From the NCBI RefSeq assembly GCF_002954245.1, contig NZ_PPTG01000052.1, forward strand, positions 1 to 64,000: a stretch of DNA of 64,000 nucleotides. Reading direction: 5' to 3'. The stretch's first letter is position 1. Every line of letters begins with the position of its first letter. The notes under the pieces were generated by a model that was not told the DNA's origin, ran no database searches, and saw only the letters and a program-made list of their open reading frames with translations. The DNA is from Cryobacterium aureum (lineage in GTDB: Bacteria; Actinomycetota; Actinomycetes; Actinomycetales; Microbacteriaceae). Below are positions 16,585 through 24,927 of this stretch, one piece after another. Position numbers and translations under genes: made by a program.

Positions 16585-18993
16585 ATGGATGCACCAATCG
16601 ACAAGGACAGGCCCCATACAGATGCGCCGACGGCTACGGGAGTAAAGCCGGTCCGGGCGGACGACTTCGCGATTGCGGAGCTCCAGTCGAATCTGGAGCG
16701 GAAGATTGCCGATGTCGGCGAACGACTGAAGGCCACGGAAGCTGCGGCAGGCGCCGCGCAAGGGCTGCTTGACACCCTCGAACGCTTCGCAAACGCCAAC
16801 GCTGCTGATCGCGCCGCTCTCGCGCGCGGAAAGGCCGAGTTCGTCGAGCGACAGCAAGCCGTGTGGCGCGCCGAATCCATCCGCGACGCAGGGTATGCAG
16901 ACGAGCGCGCCAAGCTGGATGCGGAGCTGCTGGACCGGCGGCGAGCACTCGACACGCAACTGAGCACCACCCGCACCACGCGGCTCGCGGAGGTTGCCGA
17001 AGCTGAGGAGGCGGAGCGCGATCGGGTGCGCGCTGCGATCGAAGCAGAGCGCACCGCTTGGGATGCCCGACGTCAACTGCAAGAATCCTCCCTTGCGCAG
17101 CTCATGGCCGAAGTCGAAACACAGAAGGGCGCGGTAATCGCCACGCAGAGCGCGCTCGAGGGCCGCCGCGTGGAGATCGAAGGCCTGGAATCCGAGGCCG
17201 AGCAACGTGAGTCGCGTGCCCGGCGACAGGCGCGGCGTCGCGCCGAGAACCTTCAGGAGGAGGTCGACGATCTTGTTGTCGAGCGGCGCCTGTCTTTCGA
17301 GAGCGCTCTGCAGGCTTCCGCTGCTGAGACGTCCCAACTTCGCGCGACGATAAGGTCGCAGACTGATCTCGTCGGAGCGTACGAGTCATTGAAGCAGCAG
17401 TTGGGCAGCCAGCACCCAGCTGCAGTTATTCAGATACTCAACAGCAAGACCGATGAGATCACGCGTCTGCAGGAGGAACTGGCGACTCGGCCGACGGAGG
17501 AGATGCGCACCCGGTACGAAAGCCTCGACGCGGAGTATCGACGTGTGCTGACGCTCGCTGAGCAGCGGGAGGTGAAGATCAACGCGGATGCGCAAGTCGT
17601 CGCACAAGTGACCGCATTCCAGCACGAGAACAGCGAGCTGAAGGCGCAGAACGCATCGCTTGATCGCCTGGCGCGAAACATGGAGAGCGAAGCGCAACGG
17701 CTCGACGCCGAGCTGAACCGCCTTCAGGCAGCGTACGAGCGACCGGCGGAGGTCGAGGCACGCTACGACGAGATCGAATTGCCGCGGCTGGCGGCAACGG
17801 AGATCAAGCAGCCTCCAGTCGCATCGGGCATCGACGAGTTGACCTGGCTCACGGGCATCGCCCGGGCTTCCGATGCATACGGACTGCACTTCAACCCGCG
17901 CATCTTGAAGGCATTCCACACTTCGCTGAAGACGGCCGAGTGGTCACCGCTCACTGTCCTCGCCGGCGTGTCCGGTACGGGCAAGTCAGAGTTGCCACGG
18001 CTGTACTCGCACTTCGGCGGCCTGTTCTTCGAGCCGCTCGCCGTGCAGCCAAACTGGGACAGTCAGGAGTCGATGCTCGGCTTCTTCAACTCGATTGACA
18101 ACCGGTTTGATTCGCAGCCCGCGCTTCGCTTTCTTGCCCAAAGCCAGAAGCCATGGACAGCTACAACCGACGGAAGCGGGTACCCGGGCCTCGCGGATGC
18201 CGTGTCACTCGTCCTACTCGACGAGATGAACCTCGCCCACCCAGAGCTCTACTTCGCCGAATTCCTGAGCAAGCTGGAATTTCGCCGAGGCATGAAGGGC
18301 TCCGACGTTCCGCGCCTGCCAGTCAAGATCGGCGCGGGGATGCCGCCGTACGAGTTGCCGTTGGGTCGGAACGTGCTGTGGACCGGCACGATGAATCAGG
18401 ATGAGACGACCAAGTCGCTATCCGACAAGGTGCTCGACCGGTCGATCATCATCCATTTCCCCCGGCCGACAGAGCTGAAGCGGCGTCTGAAGCTCGCCGC
18501 CCTGGACGGCAACAACCGTGGCGCACTCCTGCACAAGAGCGACTGGAATTCTTGGAAGGCACAAGCAAGTGGCTTCTCCGACGAAGAAGTGACGCCGTTC
18601 AAGTCGTTCATCGAAGAGATGAACACGTCCCTCGCGGTCGTCGGTCGCGCCCTCGGCCACCGCGTCTGGCAGTCGATCGAGTATTACATGGCCAACTACC
18701 CGGATGTGCGCGCCGCCGGCGACGACACGGCGAGGCGTGCCGAGGCGATGCACATCGCCTTTGAGGACCAACTCGTCCAGAAGGTCATGCCAAAGCTCCG
18801 CGGTATCGACACTCGCGGCAAGAGCAAGGACGAGTGCCTGGACAAGATCCGTGGCCAGCTCACCGTTGGGGTCAATAGCCGTGAGTTCAACCTCGACGAA
18901 GACTTCCTCTTGGCCACGGAACTCGGCTACGGCCAGTTCATTTGGCAAACCGCGAACTACCTGAAGGCTGACGATGCCGGCAACGCTGGGTGA
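16585..18993 (+). CDS. coiled-coil McrB-type AAA+ NTPase
   Basis: The 802-residue protein has an N-terminal half (about 30-420) that is an extended coiled coil rich in Glu, Ala, Arg and Leu. The C-terminal half is a McrB/MoxR-type AAA+ domain: Walker A GVSGTGKSELP (about 460), Walker B LVLLDEMNLAHPE (about 540) and TGTMNQDETT (about 602), the Met-Asn-x-x-Asp signature of McrB GTPases. McrB translocates on nucleic acid and drives a nuclease partner. Fusion to a long coiled coil is the feature for which coiled-coil nuclease tandems (CoCoNuTs) are named. It abuts the preceding stop and overlaps the next gene by 20 bases. Confidence 0.9.
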   Translation: MDAPIDKDRPHTDAPTATGVKPVRADDFAIAELQSNLERKIADVGERLKATEAAAGAAQGLLDTLERFANANAADRAALARGKAEFVERQQAVWRAESIRDAGYADERAKLDAELLDRRRALDTQLSTTRTTRLAEVAEAEEAERDRVRAAIEAERTAWDARRQLQESSLAQLMAEVETQKGAVIATQSALEGRRVEIEGLESEAEQRESRARRQARRRAENLQEEVDDLVVERRLSFESALQASAAETSQLRATIRSQTDLVGAYESLKQQLGSQHPAAVIQILNSKTDEITRLQEELATRPTEEMRTRYESLDAEYRRVLTLAEQREVKINADAQVVAQVTAFQHENSELKAQNASLDRLARNMESEAQRLDAELNRLQAAYERPAEVEARYDEIELPRLAATEIKQPPVASGIDELTWLTGIARASDAYGLHFNPRILKAFHTSLKTAEWSPLTVLAGVSGTGKSELPRLYSHFGGLFFEPLAVQPNWDSQESMLGFFNSIDNRFDSQPALRFLAQSQKPWTATTDGSGYPGLADAVSLVLLDEMNLAHPELYFAEFLSKLEFRRGMKGSDVPRLPVKIGAGMPPYELPLGRNVLWTGTMNQDETTKSLSDKVLDRSIIIHFPRPTELKRRLKLAALDGNNRGALLHKSDWNSWKAQASGFSDEEVTPFKSFIEEMNTSLAVVGRALGHRVWQSIEYYMANYPDVRAAGDDTARRAEAMHIAFEDQLVQKVMPKLRGIDTRGKSKDECLDKIRGQLTVGVNSREFNLDEDFLLATELGYGQFIWQTANYLKADDAGNAG

Positions 18994-21900
18994 GGTCTAT
19001 CAGGCGTTTGGCGAGGACAACGAGGCTGGGGCGGTTGCGCGTCGACTGATCGAGCAGCAGCACTGGTACAACTCGTTCGCCGAGTTCGATCCGAAGACGG
19101 GGCAGGCGCTGCCCCTCGGGCTCGACGAGGTCCTCCGCCGACTCGTGAAGCCCGAAGAGGATGCCGAGATACGCGATCGCCTGTGGCGGATTGTCGAACA
19201 CGGTCGTGTAGCCGTTGGCCGACTCTTCCACACGCTCAATGAGAGCCCACACCGCGAGCAGGCGACGCTGCCCATCCGCGCCGTCAGGGAGCTGAATGCC
19301 ACGAGCTTGATCGCCCTCAACCGTCGGCCCGGACGCAACATCCGCGAGAAGCTCGCGGGCAACCCCTACATGCAGGCTGTCCGCAGGTACCAGTCGACCG
19401 ATCTGCCTGAGAACCGGCTGCTCAAGGAGTACGTCACACGGCTCGCTGATCTGCTCGAACTGCGAGCCAAGCATCTCCTTCGCGAGGACCCGCTGCTCGC
19501 CGTAATATATCGTTGGCTCCACACAGACGAAGCGAAGGCCATCTCCCGATGGGGTAATCTTCCCCCGAACAACACTCTCCTTTCGCACAAGGACTACCGC
19601 CGTGTCTGGGATGCCTGGCGTCGGCTGCAGACGCTTGACGAGGACCTCCATGCAGACGTGGCGCAGGCAGGCGCCCGCGCTGCACTCATTAGTGAGTGGC
19701 AGAGCTTGGCGTCTTCGTACGCCGCCGGGACAACGTTGTTCGGCGACATGCCTGTGCTGTTCGACCATGAGGCCTTCACCATAACCCCGTGGATTGCACT
19801 GGTTGCCGTTAAATCTGTGCAGACTGCGAATCGGCGCGCCGGGCTGACGCTGCGAACCGACCGGGCAGTCTGCCTCGACCTGACTGGAGTCCATCCGAGG
19901 CTCGCCACCGAGTCGGGCACGCCGGAGGCGCTACCAGATACGTTCGTTTGGCAGCGATGGCAACGGAAAGGCGACGCTGTCGACATCAACCTCTTTGAGG
20001 CGGAATTTCCAATCCTTCACCCGGACTCGACCACAGTCGCTTTACCCGACCTGTTCTTCCGCAGCGACCTGGACCCGTCTCTCGCCGACATCGCCGCCCA
20101 CTCATTTGCCCGGCGACTGCGGTCGCGCTTCCGGGATGCGGCGTTGACATGGCTGATCCCGGACCGACTGAACGAGTTTGATCTCGGGGTGCTGCGTCGG
20201 AATATCAATGCGCGGTTCCCGGCCGCGGAGCCACTGCCTCGATCGGTGGCCGCGGTGTTCGAATCTGTCGAGCACAAGCAGATCAAAAGCGAGGGCTTCA
20301 CCGTCCTCGTTGTCGACACGACAGGCTGCATCACAACGGCAACGAGGCTAATCGCAAGAGTGGACAGCGAACTAGCTGAGCGGGTGCCGGCAACTCGCGG
20401 CTACTACTGGGAGCGAACGCCCACAATCAGTCTCGAGGACGCCGGTGCGTTCGATCCCCTAGATGCGATCGCCTATGTCGGTGCAGATGGGCAGTGGCGA
20501 GATGCCAAGACGAGTGGTCACCCTAGCGCCGTCACTGAGAAAGCGTTGCAAGCCAACCAGCAGATCGAACCGTTTGACGAGCTGATTCATGTCATCACCA
20601 GTCCAGTCGTAGGCGGCATGCGGGTCCACCAATTGCAGCTCACCGCTGGCGATATTCCGATCTGGCGCGACCAGATCCCTGAACTGTCGATCAAGGTGCA
20701 TGTCAGTGGCCGCTATGAGTCGTTCTTCCTGGTCAACAAGCACACGACGATCCGGCCGATCAGGGGTCTCGCAGTCGAGATTCCTGTGGTCGAAGGGTTC
20801 ACGCTTCCGGCCGGACGCACCCATTACCAGTTCCCGCTGTACCAGGGCAGCGACGCCAGCGATCTGGGCTTCGAGGCGCGCTTGGATTCCCCTAGCTTCC
20901 CGTTGGTGACGGACACCCGGTGCCGCTTGACCATGACGTACACCTACGGCGCCGACGAGCCGTACCGGCTCGTGCTGAAGGCCATCGATAGCTCGCTTCC
21001 GCCCATTCACGTGAAGTGGCGGCCGAAGTCGGACGAGCCCATGACTGACGCACCAGCGCCGGGCTACCCGCGGCCGATGACGTGGGCGGAGCTCCAGCGC
21101 AACTATTACGCGGCGAAGGACAGATGGAATGACTATCTCGACTGGGTTGTCACCGCGACACAACGACTTCTGGACAACGTAGAGAATCCGACCATCGTTG
21201 AACATCGGACACATTCGGGCGCTGTTGAAAGCGACTGGAGAGTGGACCGGAACGGGAAGTCCTTCACGTTCGTCGATGGACTGTTCGTGCACGAGAGCTC
21301 GCTTCGTGACGGTCTGACAACTCTCAGTGTTCGGCGAGGAGACTTCCTTTACTACGACATCGCAGAGTCAGCGGACGGGCGGTCTCATGCTCGGAATGTG
21401 TCGACTCAGCGCTCATCGACACGTCAACTCAGACCCGTTGATCCCGGTGCCGTTCGCATAAGTCTCTTTGTCCCCTACATCAAGACCTGGGGCGATGCGC
21501 GGTCTGTCACTGACGATGCCTGCCCTCCCAACTTCCGTAGCCAGATGGCAGAGCTTGTCCCGCGGTTGGAACTCGCAATGCGAGCTCCGGCTACGAATAC
21601 CGAGTTGCAACGCGAACTCCACTTCCTCTTCTGCTGTATGCACCGTGACATGCCGACATCCGTGAGTCGCGATCTGGTGAGCGGTGCTTCAGCCAAGACC
21701 TTGGATGATCGGGCGTATGCGTTTGCGCTCGGTGACCTGACGCAGGGCTGGCAGAAGGAGGTGTTCCTGGCGATCTGGAATCGTGCAGATCTCCAGACGC
21801 TTTCCATCCTCGCCCAAGCCATCTGGCGTACGCACGACTTTGTACGGGTGTTCGATGCCGCATCGCTTGCCTGGCTCGGTGAGCGCCTCCTGACTGAGAT

Positions 21901-22261
21901 GCAGAAGACTAACGAGGTGAAGCGACCCGACAAGCAGGATGTCTCCCGGATGACCCACTACTGCGAACTCCTCCTCGGACTCCTGCGGAGCCGCGATTCA
22001 GAGGTGCCAGAGGTGCGAATGACATTCCAGCCGAGTCAGGAGCTCACGACGCTACTCGCTGACCAGGTTGAACGTGCGGCATCGTTGATTGATCGATCTG
22101 GCATCCTGCCGCGGTCGCGGGTTGAAATCGCGGACCTGCCCGACAAGCCGGAAGGTGACACTACGCCCGACCTGCTCTACGCCCTCCGCCTTTTCCTGAT
22201 TGGCGACGTGGGATCGAACGCGATTCGAGTGACCGGCGTTCTCGACGGAGATGATGATTGA
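18974..22261 (+). CDS. large DUF2357-like partner of the McrB-type NTPase
   Basis: The product has 1095 residues. The N-terminal part resembles DUF2357: LPIRAVRELN, then GRNIREKLAGN and STDLPENRLLKEYVTRLADL (about 140-160); P-E-N-R-x-x-K is the family hallmark. DUF2357 proteins usually accompany or fuse to McrC-like nucleases, but no PD-(D/E)xK motif is visible here. A central stretch with TVLVVDTTG (about 440) resembles an actin/Hsp70-type phosphate loop, and beta-rich regions follow (about 540-690). Hsp70-like domains are known in CoCoNuTs, so this may be the RNA-facing subunit; that part is inference. No convincing HEPN active site was found by eye. Confidence 0.78.
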   Translation: MPATLGEVYQAFGEDNEAGAVARRLIEQQHWYNSFAEFDPKTGQALPLGLDEVLRRLVKPEEDAEIRDRLWRIVEHGRVAVGRLFHTLNESPHREQATLPIRAVRELNATSLIALNRRPGRNIREKLAGNPYMQAVRRYQSTDLPENRLLKEYVTRLADLLELRAKHLLREDPLLAVIYRWLHTDEAKAISRWGNLPPNNTLLSHKDYRRVWDAWRRLQTLDEDLHADVAQAGARAALISEWQSLASSYAAGTTLFGDMPVLFDHEAFTITPWIALVAVKSVQTANRRAGLTLRTDRAVCLDLTGVHPRLATESGTPEALPDTFVWQRWQRKGDAVDINLFEAEFPILHPDSTTVALPDLFFRSDLDPSLADIAAHSFARRLRSRFRDAALTWLIPDRLNEFDLGVLRRNINARFPAAEPLPRSVAAVFESVEHKQIKSEGFTVLVVDTTGCITTATRLIARVDSELAERVPATRGYYWERTPTISLEDAGAFDPLDAIAYVGADGQWRDAKTSGHPSAVTEKALQANQQIEPFDELIHVITSPVVGGMRVHQLQLTAGDIPIWRDQIPELSIKVHVSGRYESFFLVNKHTTIRPIRGLAVEIPVVEGFTLPAGRTHYQFPLYQGSDASDLGFEARLDSPSFPLVTDTRCRLTMTYTYGADEPYRLVLKAIDSSLPPIHVKWRPKSDEPMTDAPAPGYPRPMTWAELQRNYYAAKDRWNDYLDWVVTATQRLLDNVENPTIVEHRTHSGAVESDWRVDRNGKSFTFVDGLFVHESSLRDGLTTLSVRRGDFLYYDIAESADGRSHARNVSTQRSSTRQLRPVDPGAVRISLFVPYIKTWGDARSVTDDACPPNFRSQMAELVPRLELAMRAPATNTELQRELHFLFCCMHRDMPTSVSRDLVSGASAKTLDDRAYAFALGDLTQGWQKEVFLAIWNRADLQTLSILAQAIWRTHDFVRVFDAASLAWLGERLLTEMQKTNEVKRPDKQDVSRMTHYCELLLGLLRSRDSEVPEVRMTFQPSQELTTLLADQVERAASLIDRSGILPRSRVEIADLPDKPEGDTTPDLLYALRLFLIGDVGSNAIRVTGVLDGDDD

Positions 22262-24003
22262 CGATGAAGCATTACCTGCTGACCTGGTACGGCATGACCG
22301 ACTTGCGCGCCGCACTCGCGCTTGACGCCACGGATGGGCCAGTTCTCAGCGCGCTCAGGACCGGCGACTACACCGACGTCGTCATCTTGGCCTACACGGA
22401 CTCTGGCAAGACGGGGCCGTCTGCAGGCGCCGCCCCGCCGAGCTCTGGATTGACCCGCGACGAAGCACAGTGCGTTACCGATGCAGTCAGCAACACTCCG
22501 GCCGGGCATGACTTGTTTGCCGCTTGGCTGACGAAGTCCTTAGCTGCTGGCGGACTCACGGTACGCGTGCGGGTCGTTCCGCAGGAGTTGACGCACATCA
22601 ACGACGCAGCCGGGATTCACAGTGCTGCGTCGACCGCCGTCCGTATGGCGCTGTCCGACCCGAGCGAGAAGCAGATCACGACCTATGTAAGCCCCGGCAC
22701 GCCCGTAATGGCCTACACGTGGGCCCTGATTGCGAGGTCCAACCCGCAGCTGCGCCTTCGAGTAATCTCCAGTTCTGACCCCCGGCGCCCGCCGGAGGAG
22801 ATTGCATTGCCGACCTCCCTGTTGAACCCGTCTATCGGCGGTGCCGGATCGATTGGGGCGACAACCAGAGACTATGACCTCGTGATTCACCTTCTCGGTG
22901 AGCAAGTGATGCCAATCTTCTTTGCCCTCCGCCAGTTCGCCGCGAAGCGCCATGTGATCCTGACAACGCGGGGCTACCTCGACGAGGTCGATCGCCTTGC
23001 GAAGGTGACCGCGGTCGAGCCTGACCCGGTGGTGATCGCCGACCCGTTCAAGCCGGCCGACACGAAGAAGGCCATCACCGCACTGGTCGCGTCTATGTCC
23101 GACGGAGTGAGGGTTGCCGTCAACATGACCGGCGGGACGAAGCTCATGTTCGCCGGCGCGCTGTCGGCGTGCTGGGCGCTCGGGCTGGATCCGTTCTACT
23201 TCGAGATCAAGAACCACAACGTCATTTTCCTGCGCGATGGGACCCAGGTTCCGTTCGTTGGCATCTCAGACGTTGAGGACTTCCTTCGCGCTGGCGACTA
23301 TCACGCAGTGACCGCGGGCCATTGGCCAACGCAGAATGACAGCATCAAGAATCGACGACTGCCGGCGACTGAGGAGCTGTGGCGACGGCGCGATGCGCTT
23401 CGATCCCTCTACAAGGAGCGAAGTTTCCTTGAGTTCTCGAACAAGTACGACCGGCACTATCCGCGACACGAGCGAGACGACCTCGAGTTCTCTTTTGCCT
23501 GGGGCGGGGGAGAGGCGTCGCTCAACCAAGGCGGCAACCCGACGCTGACGCTCAAGGGCACCCGGCTGGCAATTCCGAAGCGTGATTTCTTCCCTTTCAT
23601 CGCGGGAGGATGGCTTGAGGAGTATGTGTATTCCCTGCTTCGACCGTTAGTAGAAGAGGGTGTTGTGCGGGACGTGCGCGTCGGGTTCGAGGTCGGGCAC
23701 CGCCAGGACACTAGCGCGAAACACGAGAAGCTCGCGCAGGAGTTCGACTGCACATTCACCGATGGAAAACGGCTCTGGATCGTCGAGTGCAAAGCCGGCC
23801 CAGTGAAGCAAGAAGCGATCCAGAAGCTTGAGAACAACCTCCGCCAGTACGGCGGAATTGCCGCACGCGGCATCATCGTCTCTTCGTTCCAGCTCACGGA
23901 CGCTAACCAGAGTCGGATCGACTCGATCCCGACGATCACGGGGATCGATCCTAATGGCCTCACGACCGACGCGCTGAGGCTCATCATCAAGGCAGCGCAG
24001 TAG
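22258..24003 (+). CDS. CARF-domain nuclease (Card1/Can2-like) with RtcR-like N-terminus
   Basis: The 581-residue protein has three parts. The N-terminal sensor-like region has YVSPGTPVMAYTWALI (about 143-158), as in RtcR-like CARF domains. The middle contains VNMTGGTKLMFAGAL (about 287-301), the Card1/Can2 CARF signature that binds cyclic oligonucleotides. The C-terminal PD-(D/E)xK domain has EFDCTF and LWIVECKAG (Asp near 497, E-C-K near 508-510). Such proteins cut DNA and/or RNA when a cyclic nucleotide or cyclic-phosphate ligand binds. TTG 22258 overlaps the upstream stop and has GGAG seven bases before it; ATG 22264 is the alternative. It is the last gene of the unit and its likely effector. 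Confidence 0.87.
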   Translation: MTMKHYLLTWYGMTDLRAALALDATDGPVLSALRTGDYTDVVILAYTDSGKTGPSAGAAPPSSGLTRDEAQCVTDAVSNTPAGHDLFAAWLTKSLAAGGLTVRVRVVPQELTHINDAAGIHSAASTAVRMALSDPSEKQITTYVSPGTPVMAYTWALIARSNPQLRLRVISSSDPRRPPEEIALPTSLLNPSIGGAGSIGATTRDYDLVIHLLGEQVMPIFFALRQFAAKRHVILTTRGYLDEVDRLAKVTAVEPDPVVIADPFKPADTKKAITALVASMSDGVRVAVNMTGGTKLMFAGALSACWALGLDPFYFEIKNHNVIFLRDGTQVPFVGISDVEDFLRAGDYHAVTAGHWPTQNDSIKNRRLPATEELWRRRDALRSLYKERSFLEFSNKYDRHYPRHERDDLEFSFAWGGGEASLNQGGNPTLTLKGTRLAIPKRDFFPFIAGGWLEEYVYSLLRPLVEEGVVRDVRVGFEVGHRQDTSAKHEKLAQEFDCTFTDGKRLWIVECKAGPVKQEAIQKLENNLRQYGGIAARGIIVSSFQLTDANQSRIDSIPTITGIDPNGLTTDALRLIIKAAQ

Positions 24004-24093
24004 TGTCCATTTGTACTCGCGCTGATATTCGTCGATCGAGTACGAGCGGCCCTGGAGCAGTTCCACGATCGTGCGGAAGTACGGTTTGATGCC
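24004..24093 (-). pseudogene. N-terminal remnant of a DUF262 (GmrSD-type) gene
   Basis: The minus strand encodes GIKPYFRTIVELLQGRSYSI followed by DEYQREYKW. This is the characteristic opening of DUF262/ParB-like nucleases of GmrSD Type IV restriction systems, including the Y-Q-R-x-Y-x-W motif. The match stops abruptly beside the end of the CARF gene and lacks a start codon in frame. It is a relic of another restriction gene once placed convergently to the operon. Confidence 0.65.
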
Positions 24094-24132
24094 TGTCGTA
24101 GCGTCTTGCTTTCGTTAGTTCGGTCTCGTGTT

Positions 24133-24222
24133 TCAGAGAGAGGATGGGTTGCGGTCCGGGAAGGCTTCGCCGAGGGCTTCGACAAGCAGGTCGGCAGGGT
24201 CGACAACATGAGGTGCAGCCAT
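24133..24222 (-). pseudogene. IS256-type transposase, N-terminal remnant
   Basis: The ORF starts at ATG 24222 on the minus strand and reads MAAPHVVDPADLLVEALGEA, followed by nine residues and TGA. The first 20 residues match the usual N-terminus of actinobacterial IS256 (Mutator) transposases. The rest of the gene is missing. It marks an IS-mediated rearrangement at the end of the defence block. Confidence 0.6.
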
Positions 24223-24927
24223 CGTGATCACTCCAATTCGAGGATTCGGTAGAAGGTTGACTCGAAGGATCACACGATGAACGCACTTTCGTCAGTAACG
24301 ACGAACCGGGTCGCCGGGCTACACCACGTCATGGTGCACTACTTGCTTGCCAGGCAGTACCCCCACCGTTTACTCATTGGAATCACCCGTTACCTTCCGC
24401 AACGAACTCGCTAAAATCAGATCAGGCCAACCGCCTGCATCCCTAACAACTCAAGGGGACCCAGCGGTATCCGAGACATCAGGAAACACCTGCTGACCGG
24501 GGATTCATCAGAGGGTCGCAGGATGAGATCTGTCACGGCCGACCTGAAAACGAGGCGGTTTTCGAGACTGCGGCTGGACGGTCCCTGACAGGACTTTCGT
24601 GTTCCAAGGGGACAGTGCAGGCAAAATTCTGCGGCCTCTTGCTCGATGCCCCAGAACGGGTTCGCGAAGCGCGCGGTTGCATCGTGTCGCAAGACCCGAT
24701 GCCCAGTTCACTACGGCCGAACTACCAACCACTCTGTGCGTACCGGTGCTCGTGGACCCGAGATGATTGTCGCCTCCGCCAGTGGTTGCGCGCGGCCGAT
24801 GGTTGGTCACGTTGCCCCGAACTATCTTGGCAAGGAGACCATTAACCTCCGTGCGGATTCCTGCGACGAAGAAGCCTCTCTCTAATCCTCTTGTGGGTCA
24901 CTGCGCACCTTCGTCACGACGACGGAG
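24223..24927. other. 705-bp region without a supportable gene
   Basis: Short open frames occur on both strands (for example 45 codons from ATG 24277), but none has recognisable domains or a good ribosome site. The first part is probably the former upstream region of the IS256 copy. The last part should contain the promoter of the relaxase gene and possibly its origin of transfer. I could not identify a nic site or a clear inverted repeat by eye. Confidence 0.4.

Noticed and set aside
18938-19894. 318-codon minus-strand open frame at the McrB/DUF2357 junction
   Set aside because: Antisense to two overlapping genes with good domain evidence; no motif of its own.
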